The translations under genes and the position numbers were made by a program. A stretch of DNA of 64,000 bases from Cristatella mucedo. Lineage: Eukaryota > Bryozoa > Phylactolaemata > Cristatellidae. Every line of letters starts with the position of its first letter. Position 1 is the stretch's first letter. The stretch covers positions 1,959,001-2,023,000 of the forward strand of contig WPIO01000048.1 in the NCBI GenBank assembly GCA_009760855.2. The letters run 5' to 3'. The notes under the pieces were generated by a model that searched no databases, was not told the DNA's origin, and worked only from the letters and a program-made list of their open reading frames with translations. Below are positions 1 to 12,600 of the stretch, piece by piece.

Positions 1-171
1 TCTCATTGCTGGCTTTTCCAATTAAATTAAATTTTAAAATATGTTAATACAAATTACATGTGCAACTACGATTAGGGGTAGGATCTTTAAAACGTTTTGC
101 GAGAAATTACTCAATAGGGCCAGTGACTAGCTGTCCTAAGAAGTTCCACTGAAGGAAGGGAGAACTTGGAT

Positions 172-600
172 AATAATAATAATAATAATAATATTGCACT
201 TGATAAAGCGCCCTCAGAGAACTTAATCTCTTTCTAGGCGCTTTACATTTGCTGCAAAGTGATACACAATAGAATAGTAAGTAAAATCATGCTTGAAAAA
301 CAAACAAAATGAATAACATGGTTAGGGGTTACATGCACTGGGTCAGCATAATCTGAAGGGGTCTAAATGTACCTACTTATTCCATAGATTCATCGGAAAA
401 AATTTTTTAGGAAGTTCATAGGCTGTGATGCACCACTTTATCCGCAGGTGGATTTATAATGATAATAATAATAATGCACTTGATAAAGCGCCCTCAGAGA
501 ACTCAAACTCTTTCTAGGCGCTTTACATTTACTGCCAAAGGAAACGCGATTGAATGGTGAGTAATATCAGACATTTCGCATTTTTTGGTAAATACATCGG
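172..600 (-). mobile_element. Two LINE-A 3' ends in tandem (antisense)
   Basis: Two copies of the antisense LINE-A 3' terminus, each starting with (AAT)n followed by the 'cttgataaagcgccctcag' block and the 'ctttctaggcgctttacat' block: about 172-355 and 460-600. Both are 5'-truncated within the 3' UTR and have no coding part. Nothing else is recognised from 1 to 172 or from 600 to about 1100. Confidence 0.8.
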
Positions 601-1149
601 ATAAACTGTTAATATCCGGTTAGCGAGACTGCGGCAAGCAAACGACTCACGCCTTGGAAGTTTGACTCTGGGTCTGACTGGCAAGACTTTAGTTTTCGCG
701 TGAAAATGAAGACTTGGCTTTTCTCAACTTTGGAAAATAGACACGGAGAAAGTCATTGATAATGGCTATATCTTGGAGCAAAGCACTGTCGCAAACACCT
801 CTGAAATTTACACTGCGAGTATTCTACTGCGGCGTTGGACTATTCCTCTCCTGAACTGGCTTACAGCAAAGCTCTTCACTTTCCTGATTAATTCTGGTCT
901 TTCACAGAGCCTGCTGATGATCACGACCTAAGATACTTCGTTTCGCGTCTCATCGAGCATTTGGATTTTTCGTGCTGTCAGTCAAACAGCGAGACGCCTC
1001 CAGGCCATCCTCTATACCCGACGACCGTACCACATACACTCAGGTATTTGTTCGAAGGGGCGCTGCTTAAAACCCCCTGCAGCCGCATATCAATGGTCCC
1101 TATCCAATAATCGGTCGTTCAGAGAAGAATGGCATAGTGAACTCATCTG

Positions 1150-1752
1150 ACCGATAGAGTGATACAACATTTTGACAGGCTGAAGGACAGGACTTTCATG
1201 ACGGACATTTCATTCGACGACGTCTCTCCACCATCAGCTTCGACCTCGACCCCGATAAAGAGCAAAGTTCTTATGCTGACCCACAAGGCCCGTCACGGCT
1301 TGGCTCCTTCGTACCTAGCTGAACTGCTGCATCAGTTTCAGCCTGTTCGCGCCCTCAGGTCCTGTGTGGACAATCAATTAGCTGTCCCATTCCTCCGTTT
1401 AAAGACAGTTGGCGACAGAAGCTTAGCTCTGCAGGTCCTAGACTGTGGAACTCGCTTCCACAATTCTTACAAAACGACATCTACTCTCCAACTGCCGACT
1501 GTGGCACATCTTTTTCAGCGGTCCTGAACTGCTACTTCCATGATACTCATTACCTCAACTGCTCTCCTAACTCTGCTATGCTTCCCACTTTCTCTTTGTT
1601 GCGTGAGACGAAGTCTGTTGGCTACCGAATGCGTACCGAAAGCCGCTTAGGCTGTGAGTGCGCTATACAAAACTCTCCTGCGTAACACCCACATGGTCTT
1701 TATGACTTAATTGAGTTACTGACGGAGATACACTACATTACATTACATTACA
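1150..1752 (+). mobile_element. LINE-B 3' fragment with RT C-terminal remnant
   Basis: An open frame of 122 codons (1159-1527) encodes a tail typical of L2/CR1-type reverse transcriptase proteins: KVLMLTHKARHGLAPSYLAE, then a degenerate LKTVGDRSLALQ. After the stop comes a 3' UTR of about 200 bp ending in (ATTAC)n at 1733-1751. The same 3' UTR recurs at 11.6, 19.7, 30.3 and 36.4 kb, which defines a second LINE lineage distinct from the (ATT)n-tailed one. The copy is 5'-truncated. Confidence 0.75.
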
Positions 1753-2344
1753 AAAGCCGCCCTCCACAACGCCACCCTTGTCGCCGCCGCCTAGGGAACA
1801 GACGACAGCGTCATGCCCACAGACGACTCCCGAACCGACGGCTCAAAGTGGACGACCGACGGGTGCGCACTCCGCGCCGCCTTCACCTTTAATCTACGCG
1901 CTCCAGCTCGAAGGTAGCCATATTGTAGGGGCGCGGGCGCGCGGTGCCGTTAGCGGGTGAAACCGGCCAAGCGCTATACTAGTTTTCAATGCATTTGCTG
2001 CTGGAATTAGAACTCCATAAGCGATATACAGCGCCTCGATCGGTCAACCCATTGACATCTCGATCGAGAGCACGAAATCCCATCGATTCTCACATGACCG
2101 CGTTGCTGGCGTCAAGGCGGAGTCCACAGAATTTTTGAGGTTGGTTAGAGACACAAGCTAAGCGACTTGAGTCAGAAGTCAGAAGGCTGGGCTGCTCAAG
2201 ACCCGATTAGGAATTATTTCAGATAGGCTTAGTATGGCTAAGCGGCAACATTTTCAACTATAAAATATTAAGGAAATATTAAGTATGCTGTATTGCCTCT
2301 GGAGCTGTCGCCTGCACCGCGGCGCATCTAACCTTTGATTATTA

Positions 2345-2490
2345 CGCCCTGATTTGGCCCAGGGGCAAGATGCTTGCCTTTGAACACTGAGCTCGTAGAC
2401 TTGAGCCCTGTGGGATATATACAGCATCTGGATGGAGATTAAGTCATTCGAGGGCGCTATACAAATGAATTATCTTTAAGTAATATATAT
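2345..2490 (+). mobile_element. SINE-A copy (tRNA-like head, LINE-A-like tail)
   Basis: The head 'ggcccaggggcaagatgctt' and the B-box-like 'agacttgagccc' are followed by 'ggagattaagtcattcgagg', 'gcgctatacaaatgaatta' and an AT-rich end. The tail matches the SINE-A copy at 51.1 kb. It is diverged. The interval 1755-2345 has no gene I can support. Confidence 0.55.
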
Positions 2491-2689
2491 GTCTCGCTGA
2501 AAAAGACGTGACTATGCTGTGACCAGTTCTATTCTTTTACCTCCTCGCACTCTGTCTTCATTCTGCGTTTGCGATAGATCTCAACACGAGCGGCGACTGC
2601 TAAAATCTCTTCCGGAAGTCCCGTCTTGCCGGGAGAGAGCCTCCCTTGCGAGAAATAGTGTAGCAGCAGCCGTGGGAGCGCCGGCAAGT

Positions 2690-2795
2690 CGGCACCAGTC
2701 TTTATTGTAAATGATTATATCCAAGAGAATATATCATTTTCACTTAAAACAGATGGAGCCAAAGATCCTTATACTTTAGGGGGCGCTGATTTTTT
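2690..2795 (+). repeat. Left copy of an inverted repeat flanking PRPF18 exon 1
   Basis: From 'gcaccagtctttattgtaaa' to 'ccttatactttagggggcgc', this stretch matches the reverse complement of about 5272-5365 at roughly 90% by eye. This copy carries about 20 extra bases (near 2735-2755) that the other lacks. The two copies face each other across PRPF18 exon 1. This one lies 260-370 bp upstream of the start codon, so it may be part of the promoter or 5' UTR. Confidence 0.7.
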
Positions 2796-3056
2796 CGAAG
2801 CGCACGCATCAACAAAAAGGCGCCAAGGCAAGTCCCACGCTGGCACAACAGCATCTCTGACTTTAACGCTCGATACGTCCAAAGTAAACGAGTATAACAG
2901 CAATTTTAAGCTCATAGACTGAGTATATCAATCAACGCCCGCGCTTGCAAGATTACTCAGGTAGCCCCCCCAGGTAACCACAAAGGATTTCAAGCCGGAA
3001 ACAAACCCTGCGACCTTGAAACAAACGGATTCGCTGTGCAAGTTCTTGTGCTCTTG

Positions 3057-6000
3057 ATGGACTTTCTGAAAGCTGAGATAGAAAGAAAGAAAAGACAGCT
3101 TGAGAGCACGAGCATACTGGTAATTATCAAAGGATACATAATTAAGAACTTTCTCTTTCTGCTGTACTGTACTGTTTTAAAATGCATTATTGTGGTTCCT
3201 TTTATTCTTCCTGTGGACGCTAGCTTGCTAGTATCCAGCCGCGGTACATGCGCACTTTGGTTTCCAAAGCATCTGCCGAAAGTTTAACGTACGCATACGA
3301 GACTTAAAGAATTTGTAGTTTCAGGAGATACTCTGGTATTTACCGCGGGCAGTAGATGTGGGTAGCATCCCAGCTATGCGCGGCGCAAGCAGCCGTAGCT
3401 CCGTGCTTGCCATGACGATTTAGCTTCTTTAGAAACTATAGGAGCTACGTATAGCCCTTTAACCGAGTATTCAAAATTTTGGAAGTATGCGACATGATAT
3501 CGCTGCTTGAGCATGTAACGATCGCTTGAAGGGGCTGGCAATGCAAGGGTTAAGGTGCCATGCCAGCCTCGGCAGGCACTGTGCTGTTGTAGTTGCATGT
3601 CGAAGTGCCTGCTTATAGTAGAATATGGTTGTATTGTAATAATTATGTTTGAATATGAATATGACCTTTATCCCACTAGTTTTTTGTACGCGGCGAGTCA
3701 TTTAGCGTCATTGATGTTTAGTATTGGGTGCCATGTACGAAGTGTCTCCATCTGCAGCTGCACGAAAGAATGTGGTTTCATGCTGGAGAGTTTCCTATTG
3801 CGCACACTCAATGCCGAAGCGTTTTTTCGGTGCACGCGTGCTAGCCAACAGACTTGATCTTTGACAAACGAAATATAAATTGAGCAGTGACGACTGAATC
3901 AGGAGGACAGTCGAGGAAGTGATAGGATGGACAGTAACAGCCCAGGACGCTTAAACAGGATGTGCCGCATTCGGCTGCAGCAGAAAACATTTCGTCGAAT
4001 AAAAATTGCCGTTACGACTTCCACAGTCTAGGACCCACCGAGCAAAAGCTGTTGCCATCAGTCTTATAAGTGAATGAATGGACAGCTAGTTTGTTGTCTC
4101 GAGAGGCCCGAAGGGGACGAGGAAGCTGAAACAGTTGCAGCAGTTCAGCTGGCTATGACAGGTCTGATCGATGGCAGGCCTGGTGCGTCAGAGTAAGAAG
4201 TTCTCCCAATATCTGCTGATCAACTGAGAGCCGTGAGCCACAACTATTTCAGCAAAGTAGACTGTAGTCTGGATTTCTTGGATTCAGAAAACCAGCTTTG
4301 TTGCCACATTCGTCGCCAAGAGTAGAGGCCTGGCCGGCCTTTTCTTGTAGCCTCCCCCCACCAGTACTGAGTACTGAGTAGTACAGTCTAGACACAACCA
4401 GGGAGCTAGTAAGATCTTCGTCGAGTCCCTTAATTGGCCATCACTTTAGCTATCACTTAACCCCGTTAAGTGATTGCTAATCCTGGATAAGGAAAATGGC
4501 GAGAGAATGTATGTAATGTGTTAGAACAGTGTTGGCTCAAAGTCTAGGACCAACAGAATGTACTTCTGGTACTAGTGTAGTACTACACCAAACCTGCTGT
4601 CTCAGTCGGCAGCTGTCTTAGTGAAACGGCATCGTGCTACCCGTTGGCGTTCAGAGCTATGCTTGCTTGTCTATTAATCCCCTCGCGGATGTTGACATTT
4701 TCTCACATAGAGGCTGGGAGGGGGGGGGGGCAAATTCGATCAATCTCGCAAGAATCGTGCCTATTGATCGCTGCTGAGTATTTTATATCTCCGTTCCTCC
4801 GAGTGTATTTTTATCTGCACTCCGTTGAGTGTAAAGCAGAGGATGTGCCAACATGGTGACAATCCGGTGACAGCGCTGAGATGGTGCATGGTCAGATCTG
4901 TCCACAAGGGAGAGGGGAAGAGGGGAATGCCGTTGGCAGAGTTGCAGCATGCGACTGCAAAGGGCGCTCTCTCTGCCGTTGTTGTAACGCTATTGTGCCG
5001 AGTGCTAGTCTGGAGGCATGCAAGTGGGCACTTGTGCTTCTACTTCTTACCTGCCCTGCTCACCTGCCGCTGGCATGCCACAGCACTCGGTGCCAGCCGA
5101 TTGGCTTCGCACGGCTGCTGTCAGTATGGCGGCACGTGTAGCAGGATGGTAGGATTTTACTGAGTCAGGGACAAACAAGCCTTTGCTATTTTTGGGGCAA
5201 GTGTGTGATTCAAGGCCCGTGCAATCTCTATCTTCGGAAACCGCTGGTTGGTGTAACGTTGGCCCAAGGTGATTAGTGGGGGCGCCCTCTAAAGTATAAG
5301 GATCTTTAGCTCCATCTTTATTCTCTTTGATATAATCATTTACAATAGAGACTGGTGTCGACTGGCCACGGTTGTACAATTGCATGCTGTGCCTAGACGT
5401 TTCCATTGCAGTGCTGCATAGCCGTCAGTGCACGTCGCCCTTTCCCTTCCCCTCCATGCCGTCACATCGCTAGCTTCTAGCAGGCCAGTGCGCTGTTTGC
5501 CTCAGCCGCCTGACAAGAAATACTTCAAACGAGGCGACCTCGCAGCCAAGCAGGAGGAGGAATACTGGAAAAGACAGCGCCAGTCCAGGGGGGTCGCCAG
5601 CACGTCATGTGAGGAAACTTCGTCTCAGCACTCGAGCGATGGTAATGACGCACACGCCTCTGCGTCCGCCGACGGTAGCTCTGCAGCCGCCGGGTCGCAC
5701 GGCACCGACGTCGTCAGGGAGAAGGTCAGCCTGTCGAAAAAGGAGGTGAGTGAGCCTCAGCCGTCGCTCGGTACCGCACCCCTTCCCACTCCCTCCCTCC
5801 CTCTGCCTCCAGCAACCCGGCGACCCGTGACGGCTGCGGCGGTCTGCCTGGCTGAGGGGCCTTGTGCCGCCGTCTCTGCCGTCGCCCGTGCTCGTGCAAG
5901 CGGCTACCGACAGGTCGTCGACGGCTGCATGCTTCCGGCATGCCCGGGCATGCCCGCTAGCAGCGCTTGATGGTTTCGCACAGGTGATACGCAGGCTCCG

Positions 6001-6587
6001 AGAGCGAAGCGAGCCGATAATTATGTTTGGCGAGACCGAGTACGAGACCTACTTGCGTTTGAAGAAGCTGGAGCTACTCGAGCCCGAAGTCAACAAGGTG
6101 CTGCGCTCGCTTGCTCGCGCAGCGGAGGCTTCGACAGCGCCCCCAGCGGCTCACTGCTGCTGTTGCTGTAGGGTCACTGCGGCAGCAGCCGCTTACCCGT
6201 CGCAAAGAGTAGCAGCAGCAGCAGCCTGCTGCTGTCAGCTGTCCCAGCTTGTACCACGCCTTACTCTGTCTATCTCAGTGTCCGGCTCTCACCTCTGTTG
6301 CTCTGGCCGTCCATATCTACTTTATGTCTATCTAGTGTTTGTCGTCCTCCATTGGTCTCTCTGCGTTTTCTGTTTCATTTCTCAGTGTCTGTCACCCTCC
6401 ACTCTTCACATGATTTGGTCTGTCTGTCTAAATCTGTGTGTATGTTTGTCTGTCTCTATCTGTCTGCTTGTCTGTCTTTCTGTCTGTGTGTCTGTCTGTG
6501 TGTCTGTCGGTGTCTGTCTGTCTATCCATCCATCCATCCATCCATCCATCCATCCATCCATCCATCCATCCATCCATCCATCCATAC

Positions 6588-6674
<87 letters not shown>

Positions 6675-9600
6675 CATCTGTATGTCTGTCGGTCTGTCTT
6701 TGCTGTGTTGTTTTACTGCTAGTCTTTTGACTATTATTCCTTGTTGTCATGCATTTTCGTCAGTTAATGTACCTTACATGCATTTTCGTCTTCTGGTGGC
6801 CGTATCACTGTTTAATTTTTTTTGGGTGGTAACTACTAAGGTTCGGTTTAATTTTTTTGCTTTTATTTGCTTTGTTAAAGCTCAGTGCAAGTTGTTCATC
6901 TGGTTTGTTCACTTCAGTGTCGATTTGATTGCACATGCAGACTTTAGTTGCACAAATGGTATCGTGCCTGTACTTAAGAGTCACCCCTTGTAGTGGGTAT
7001 TTATGCAATGCAAATGCTGAACAAAGGCCATATAGACAGGGTGAGGACGTGCGACGGATGTGAGGCTGAGCGACTGGCAGACGGTCACTGCGAGTGTGTG
7101 CGCATGTCCATTAGCTTGTCTCAGGCCTGCATCTCCTGTTTCACACTGCTTGGATTCGGGCTGTGATAATTTTCCCAAGCGCCTGCTGGTAGCCTCTACC
7201 CGGTGCCTTTGTGCCTATGGCAGGGCTACAAGAACGATTTCAAAGCAGCCATGGACAAAGTCGACCAGGAGTACCTCAACGAAGTCATTGGCCGTGATGG
7301 TAGCAAAAAGGCCACCATGAACGTCAAAGTGCACTCGTCAGGAATCTCGGAGAGCAACATAGCCGTAAGTTGTAAGAGATAGCTTGAAAAGGTTTGCAAT
7401 GATTCGAGAAACTGCTGCCGCACATCGCGCTTTTTTCCTCTGCTCCACAGGAGATGATCGAGTCTTTGGCACAGGAAGATACTAACAAGCAACAGGAGGT
7501 GATTCTTCAATTCGCCAAGGTACCACGCAAATGCCGATGCCTTGCTTGTAAACTCGCAAGCCAGCCCATTCCCCCACTTGGCGTGCTGGTGCAGCTCTAT
7601 TCCCGAGTGTGCATGGCTGGCTGCTTGTCAGCGAGTCATGTTTCCACTTTTTCCGAGTGATCTTTTTTGGCCCTCTCCCCACTGTCGTCGTGTCAAGTGT
7701 TGTTAAGCTTCAGATAGTTTAGTACTAATAACCAAATTTTCTTTCAGAATTTTGTGCGCATTCCAGAGCCCTCGGCAGACCGGTGTGTGCATGCAGCGTG
7801 GCCAGTAACTGCATCTCTACTTTTATTATCGTATTTTCGATCATACTCCCTTTCAGCACGACCACGTTAGCAGTTATCAGAATTGCTCTCTTAAGAATAA
7901 TAATAATCTCTTCTTCTCTGCACTTTACATATGCTCATATGGTTAGTGGTAGCGGTGTTATACTGTAACGCCGAAGGCTCGGCGGGGTAAGCTTGACCTG
8001 CCGCTTACCTAGCGGCGTAGCCTATCGCCTAACGCCGTTCGGTGCGCGCCTACGCGCAATAAGCTGGCCGCCACGAAACGAGCGTTTCTGGCGCTGACCT
8101 GCTTACCGTTACTAAAGGGGGTCGTGCGTCCGCGGCGTGAATTGGAAAGCGAGACACACAAATTGGGGATTTTACTGAACTTTATTCGCAAGCGCACAAA
8201 GTCGCTGCGCGTCTAGTTCAGCTTTATCTCCACACTCCTCGCACGTTCAACACTCTTGTGGAGGGAATACTCCTCTACACTAAGCGCGACCCGGACCCTA
8301 AACCCTAACCGGTGAACTAGGAATCCGTTCCCACCTGTGCCGAGGGAATACCCCAAACACGCCAACTTAAACACTCGAGCGGAGGGAGTACTTCTCCACA
8401 CTGAAGTGCGAACCGGAGTCTAAACCCTACCCGGTGAACTAGAACTCGGTTTCCACCAGTGCGACCGGAATACTCCACACACGCCAACTCAAGCACTCCT
8501 GCGGAGGAAATACTTCTCCACACTGAAGCGCGACCCGGAGCCTAAACCCTACCCGGTGAACTAGAGCTCCACACACGCCGACTACGCCTAGCTCGTGCCG
8601 GCAAATCCCTATGCCGAGAGCACGTGCTAGCGCGCACACACACGACACAAAAGAAACACAAAACACGAATGAACACACAAAATGCCAGCTCGGGCGCGAT
8701 ACGACCGTGTTCGGTGGGGTTCCACCGAATCCTCCTAGAGCTGTCTCGTCCTGTTCCGTCAATCGCTGGCGAACAGCCCGCCCTCCTCCCTCGCTTCCAG
8801 AGAAAACGAGTCCGACGGCGGAGCCGGACCAAAGACAGAAGACCACAGACAAAAAGACACGAGGCCAAGAGCGAGCGTCGCTCGACTCTTAAATACCTAG
8901 CTGGAACAATGGGCAAGAGCTTAGTGGTATTGGGCCCGGACACCTTGGCCCATTACAGAAAGGAATTACTACCGTCCCCAGGCCACTGGAAGGGTACCTC
9001 CGTCCAGCTTGAATGGCGAATGGGTTCCAGAAGATTCTTTCTTGGAAAGAGGGAAGGCGGGGGTTGACAGGCCAGCCAACATCTATCAGCAGCTTCCGCG
9101 AGTATCGGACCAATTCTAAAGGCCGAATCGCCGCCGCTCGTCTCAGAGCTTCCTGGCCTGCTCCTAAGCGCTTCCTCTCTAACCGCACTGACGCTCCTCT
9201 CTGGCTCACTGCTCCAGGACAAAGGGGCTCTAGCCCGCCGCCGAACAGCTCTTGTTCGCGCTAAAATTCAGCCAAAGCCAGCCGGGCGCTACAATACTGC
9301 AAGCAGTCCAGTGCAGTTACCTGCACGGTATCATATACGTATTACTTTTCTCTTTGTGCAAATACAATCAAATATTGGCTGATTTAGCAGCGTCATGTGT
9401 ATTGTGGCTGCGGAGCCTTAACGGCTGTCACCACCACTTTTAGTTGGCAAGAAAGGATCGCCTACTACAGGTTTTGAACCCACGACCTTGGTCGATAAGT
9501 GCGAGCACATTACCTCACGGCTTACCTGTCAATGCCGATAGAGCTCGGCTACTGGAAGTAGTAACTGGTTCACCTGCCTTTATACGGCGGCATAGCTATT

Positions 9601-12600
9601 TGGCCGGTTTCGAATGGGTGTAGTCAGCTCTCTGCTAACGGGTAGCTGCTGACGGACATCATCTGGATATACTCCTACCTTTCAGCCTAACGTCGCGTTC
9701 TGAGCCTGTCTATGGCTGAGTTATTATCGTTTCTAGCACTGACCGATGCGTTGTTCCACGCTCGTTTCAGTTTATACTGGAACTGTGGGGCAATGAGCTT
9801 AATGCTCGGCCTGACGAGGATAAACGGGCCATGAAGGGGAAGATGGAGAGTGCAACGCACACTCAGACCGTCGAGTATATGAAGCCCTTGCTTCGACTTT
9901 TGAAGAATAAGGTTTGCCGTGCTTAGCGAGCAGCAGTGGGAGTGGCAGGGCGCTGTTGTTGCATGCATCGAAGCCCCGTTCACAGATTTTTGCAAGACTT
10001 TTGCAAAGCTTATGCAGTAGGAAGTCGAGCTCGCTTGCTTACGATGTGCTCTTACTTTATGTCATGCTGTGCAGTGGTGTGATTAATTTTTGCCTGCTGT
10101 AGAACATTGAGCCGGAGATTCTCATATGTCTCGTCGATATCGTGAAGTGCCTGCTACAGCGTGATTACTTACGGGTATGTAAGCTATTGAGGGTTTCCAT
10201 CGATCCATCTACCGCTCAAGGATGCGCAAAACTTTTACACAGCTGTTGTCCTCTCTTTTTTGTTCCGTAATGCCACATCCCACACACAAAAAGCAAAATG
10301 TTGGTGCAAGCTCAAGCTCGTGTCATGTTGACTCAATCTAGCCACCAACGTTCTCCTTTACTTCTCGAGGTGCCCACGTGTCACGCATGCTGTACTAGCA
10401 ATTCCTGCATTACGTGTGTTGTGTGTGTGTGTGTGTGTGTTATGTCTCTTGTGTGCGTGAGTGTGTATATGTATTGTATTATGTGCATGTATTTGTATGT
10501 AATACATAGGTCGTAGCAGCTGTGGTACTTCGTTGCCGTGTGTGGTCTCCTAAAATAGTACACTTATAGCCTTAAGGAGCTCTGCCTTAGCCAGGTAAGC
10601 AAGGTCGTGTGCATGATTCTCACCTGGATGTCATTGCAAACTAATAATATCTGGAGTCAAGCCATGCCTCTCTGTGGGATGCCCCAGATGCCTCCATTTT
10701 CTGTAGATCTAGTGGCAACAGTGACTAGTATGTGGCTGGCAATGACCTGCTGACGATGAGCTCGATCAATTCTTTTCTTAGGCCAACGAAGCATACATGG
10801 AGATGGCTATTGGAAATGCGCCATGGCCCATTGGTGTGACAATGGTGGGAATTCATGCACGAACGGGGCGTGAAAAGATTTTTGCAAAAAATGTGGCGCA
10901 CGTGCTTAACGATGAAAACCAACGCAAGTACATCCAGGTATGACGTTTGCCCTTGCATGGCCCTAATGTGGCTGCTGGCTCAGCTGCTGTGACCTTCGAT
11001 AGTTGTCATATCAGTTAGAGGTGTAATGAAAGTGCAGTTTGCTGCTATTGCTTTGTGTTGTGGCAGCAGATCCTCAGGACTAGCATACAAAGCTTGGCAT
11101 ATATTTAATCTCGTAGAAGGTCTACCGTTTTAAATACCATTCTTAGCATTGAAGATATAAGATCTGCTATTTAAATATCAGTCCTAGCATTGATGATATA
11201 AAGTTTACTGTTTTAAACCTTATTCTTAGAATTGGCTATATTGTATGACTGTGTCTTTTTCCGAGGGAAGTGTGATACAGTGAGGTACGATTGGCCATTT
11301 AATTTTGATTTTGGTTAGTCACTAAATCAGTGGCCCTTATAGTTTACCTTTAGATACAGTAGGAGCTTAGAAGCTGTTCTATATATGAAATCAGGATGTA
11401 TCTCCATCTACAAGTTCACAAAGCCATATAACTGATTCTCTGGTGGTGCACTTGTTAGTACATGTAAGTACATGAGTACATGTTAGATAAGGGTGATTCA
11501 ACATACGTGGCAGACGTACACCCCTTTTCAAAAATCTAATCACGTCACTGAAAATTAATGAATCGGTCGAATCGAGCTAGAGATCCAAGCAAAGCCACTG
11601 GTTTGAGTCAACCGTGACTGCTGCAGTCAAAATGGAACAGCTGCCTCTTGCAGTTAGTGCATTGTGTCTCTCTACTCACTATTTCAACTGCTCTCCTGGC
11701 TCAGCTATGCTTCCCACTTTCTCTTTGTTGCCTGAGACGAAGTATGTTGGCTACCGAATGCGTACCGAAAGCCGCTTAGGCTGCGAGTGTGCTATACAAA
11801 ACTCACCTGCGTAGCACCCACACAGTCTTTATGACTTTGTGGAGTTACAGACGGAGATATATTACATTAAGATGGCTAAGAGCCATGCAATTGATTAGAG
11901 CATGTAAACATGGCATTTCTAGAGATTAGCAAGTTTGTAATTTTGTTTGGCTTTTTATTACATACAAGTTCTCTTGTGTATGCACAATCGCCTTGGGTAC
12001 AAGGCTAGGGGTTTCCCTGCCTACCGGCCTAGAGCCGACTTCTTCCGGCTGTTTTTGGCGCCAAGTCCAGGATGCCTTGGAGAGATCAGCAACGTCGTGA
12101 AAGGGCAACTGCATGCCTGTAATGAAACAGCCCTTAGCAACCAGGAAGTGGCACAGACTCTTAAAAATCAGCAACAGTTGCAATCTAAAATCTAGAAAAG
12201 AAACCTAAAATGCATAGTCTGAATGAGGGTCACTCTTAAACGATGGAAGGCATCACTCATGAAGCTGTCTCAGTCGCTGGCAAGCCCTACCGGCTTCGTC
12301 ATAAGCATAGAGGCAGTACGAAGGAGGCTTTCCAGGCCTGGCATACTGAAGAGTGTCGCCAAGCACAAGCCTCTGCTTACGGAGCTACTCAGAAGAGATT
12401 CTTTCAGTTGGGCCGTGGCCACGCCACTATACGGCAGATAACTAGAATTAACTTTCCATGTTTTTCGCAAATTGTAAAGGAAAAAAGATTAGCTGAATCA
12501 ACAGCCTCTCTTATATCGCGACACGAGAACCATAGCAGCTATCGCCACTACTTGCAGCCGGCAGGAAAGAATTGCCTGTGTTGTTCTCAAACCCGCGACC

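Noticed and set aside
5047-5406. 119-codon minus-strand frame containing [19 protein letters not shown]
   Set aside because: It overlaps the inverted-repeat copy. The equivalent frame in the other copy is interrupted by a 20-bp insertion, so coding is not supported.
6298-6993. Long open frames rich in S, I, Y and P across 5.9-7.0 kb
   Set aside because: They are translations of the ATCC/ATCT microsatellite and vary with repeat phase.
7749-7782. Possible cassette exon of PRPF18 between exons 5 and 6 (ttctttcag acceptor, GTGTGTGC donor)
   Set aside because: Its length is not a multiple of three, and exon 5 joins exon 6 with perfect family continuity (ILQFAK-FILELWG).
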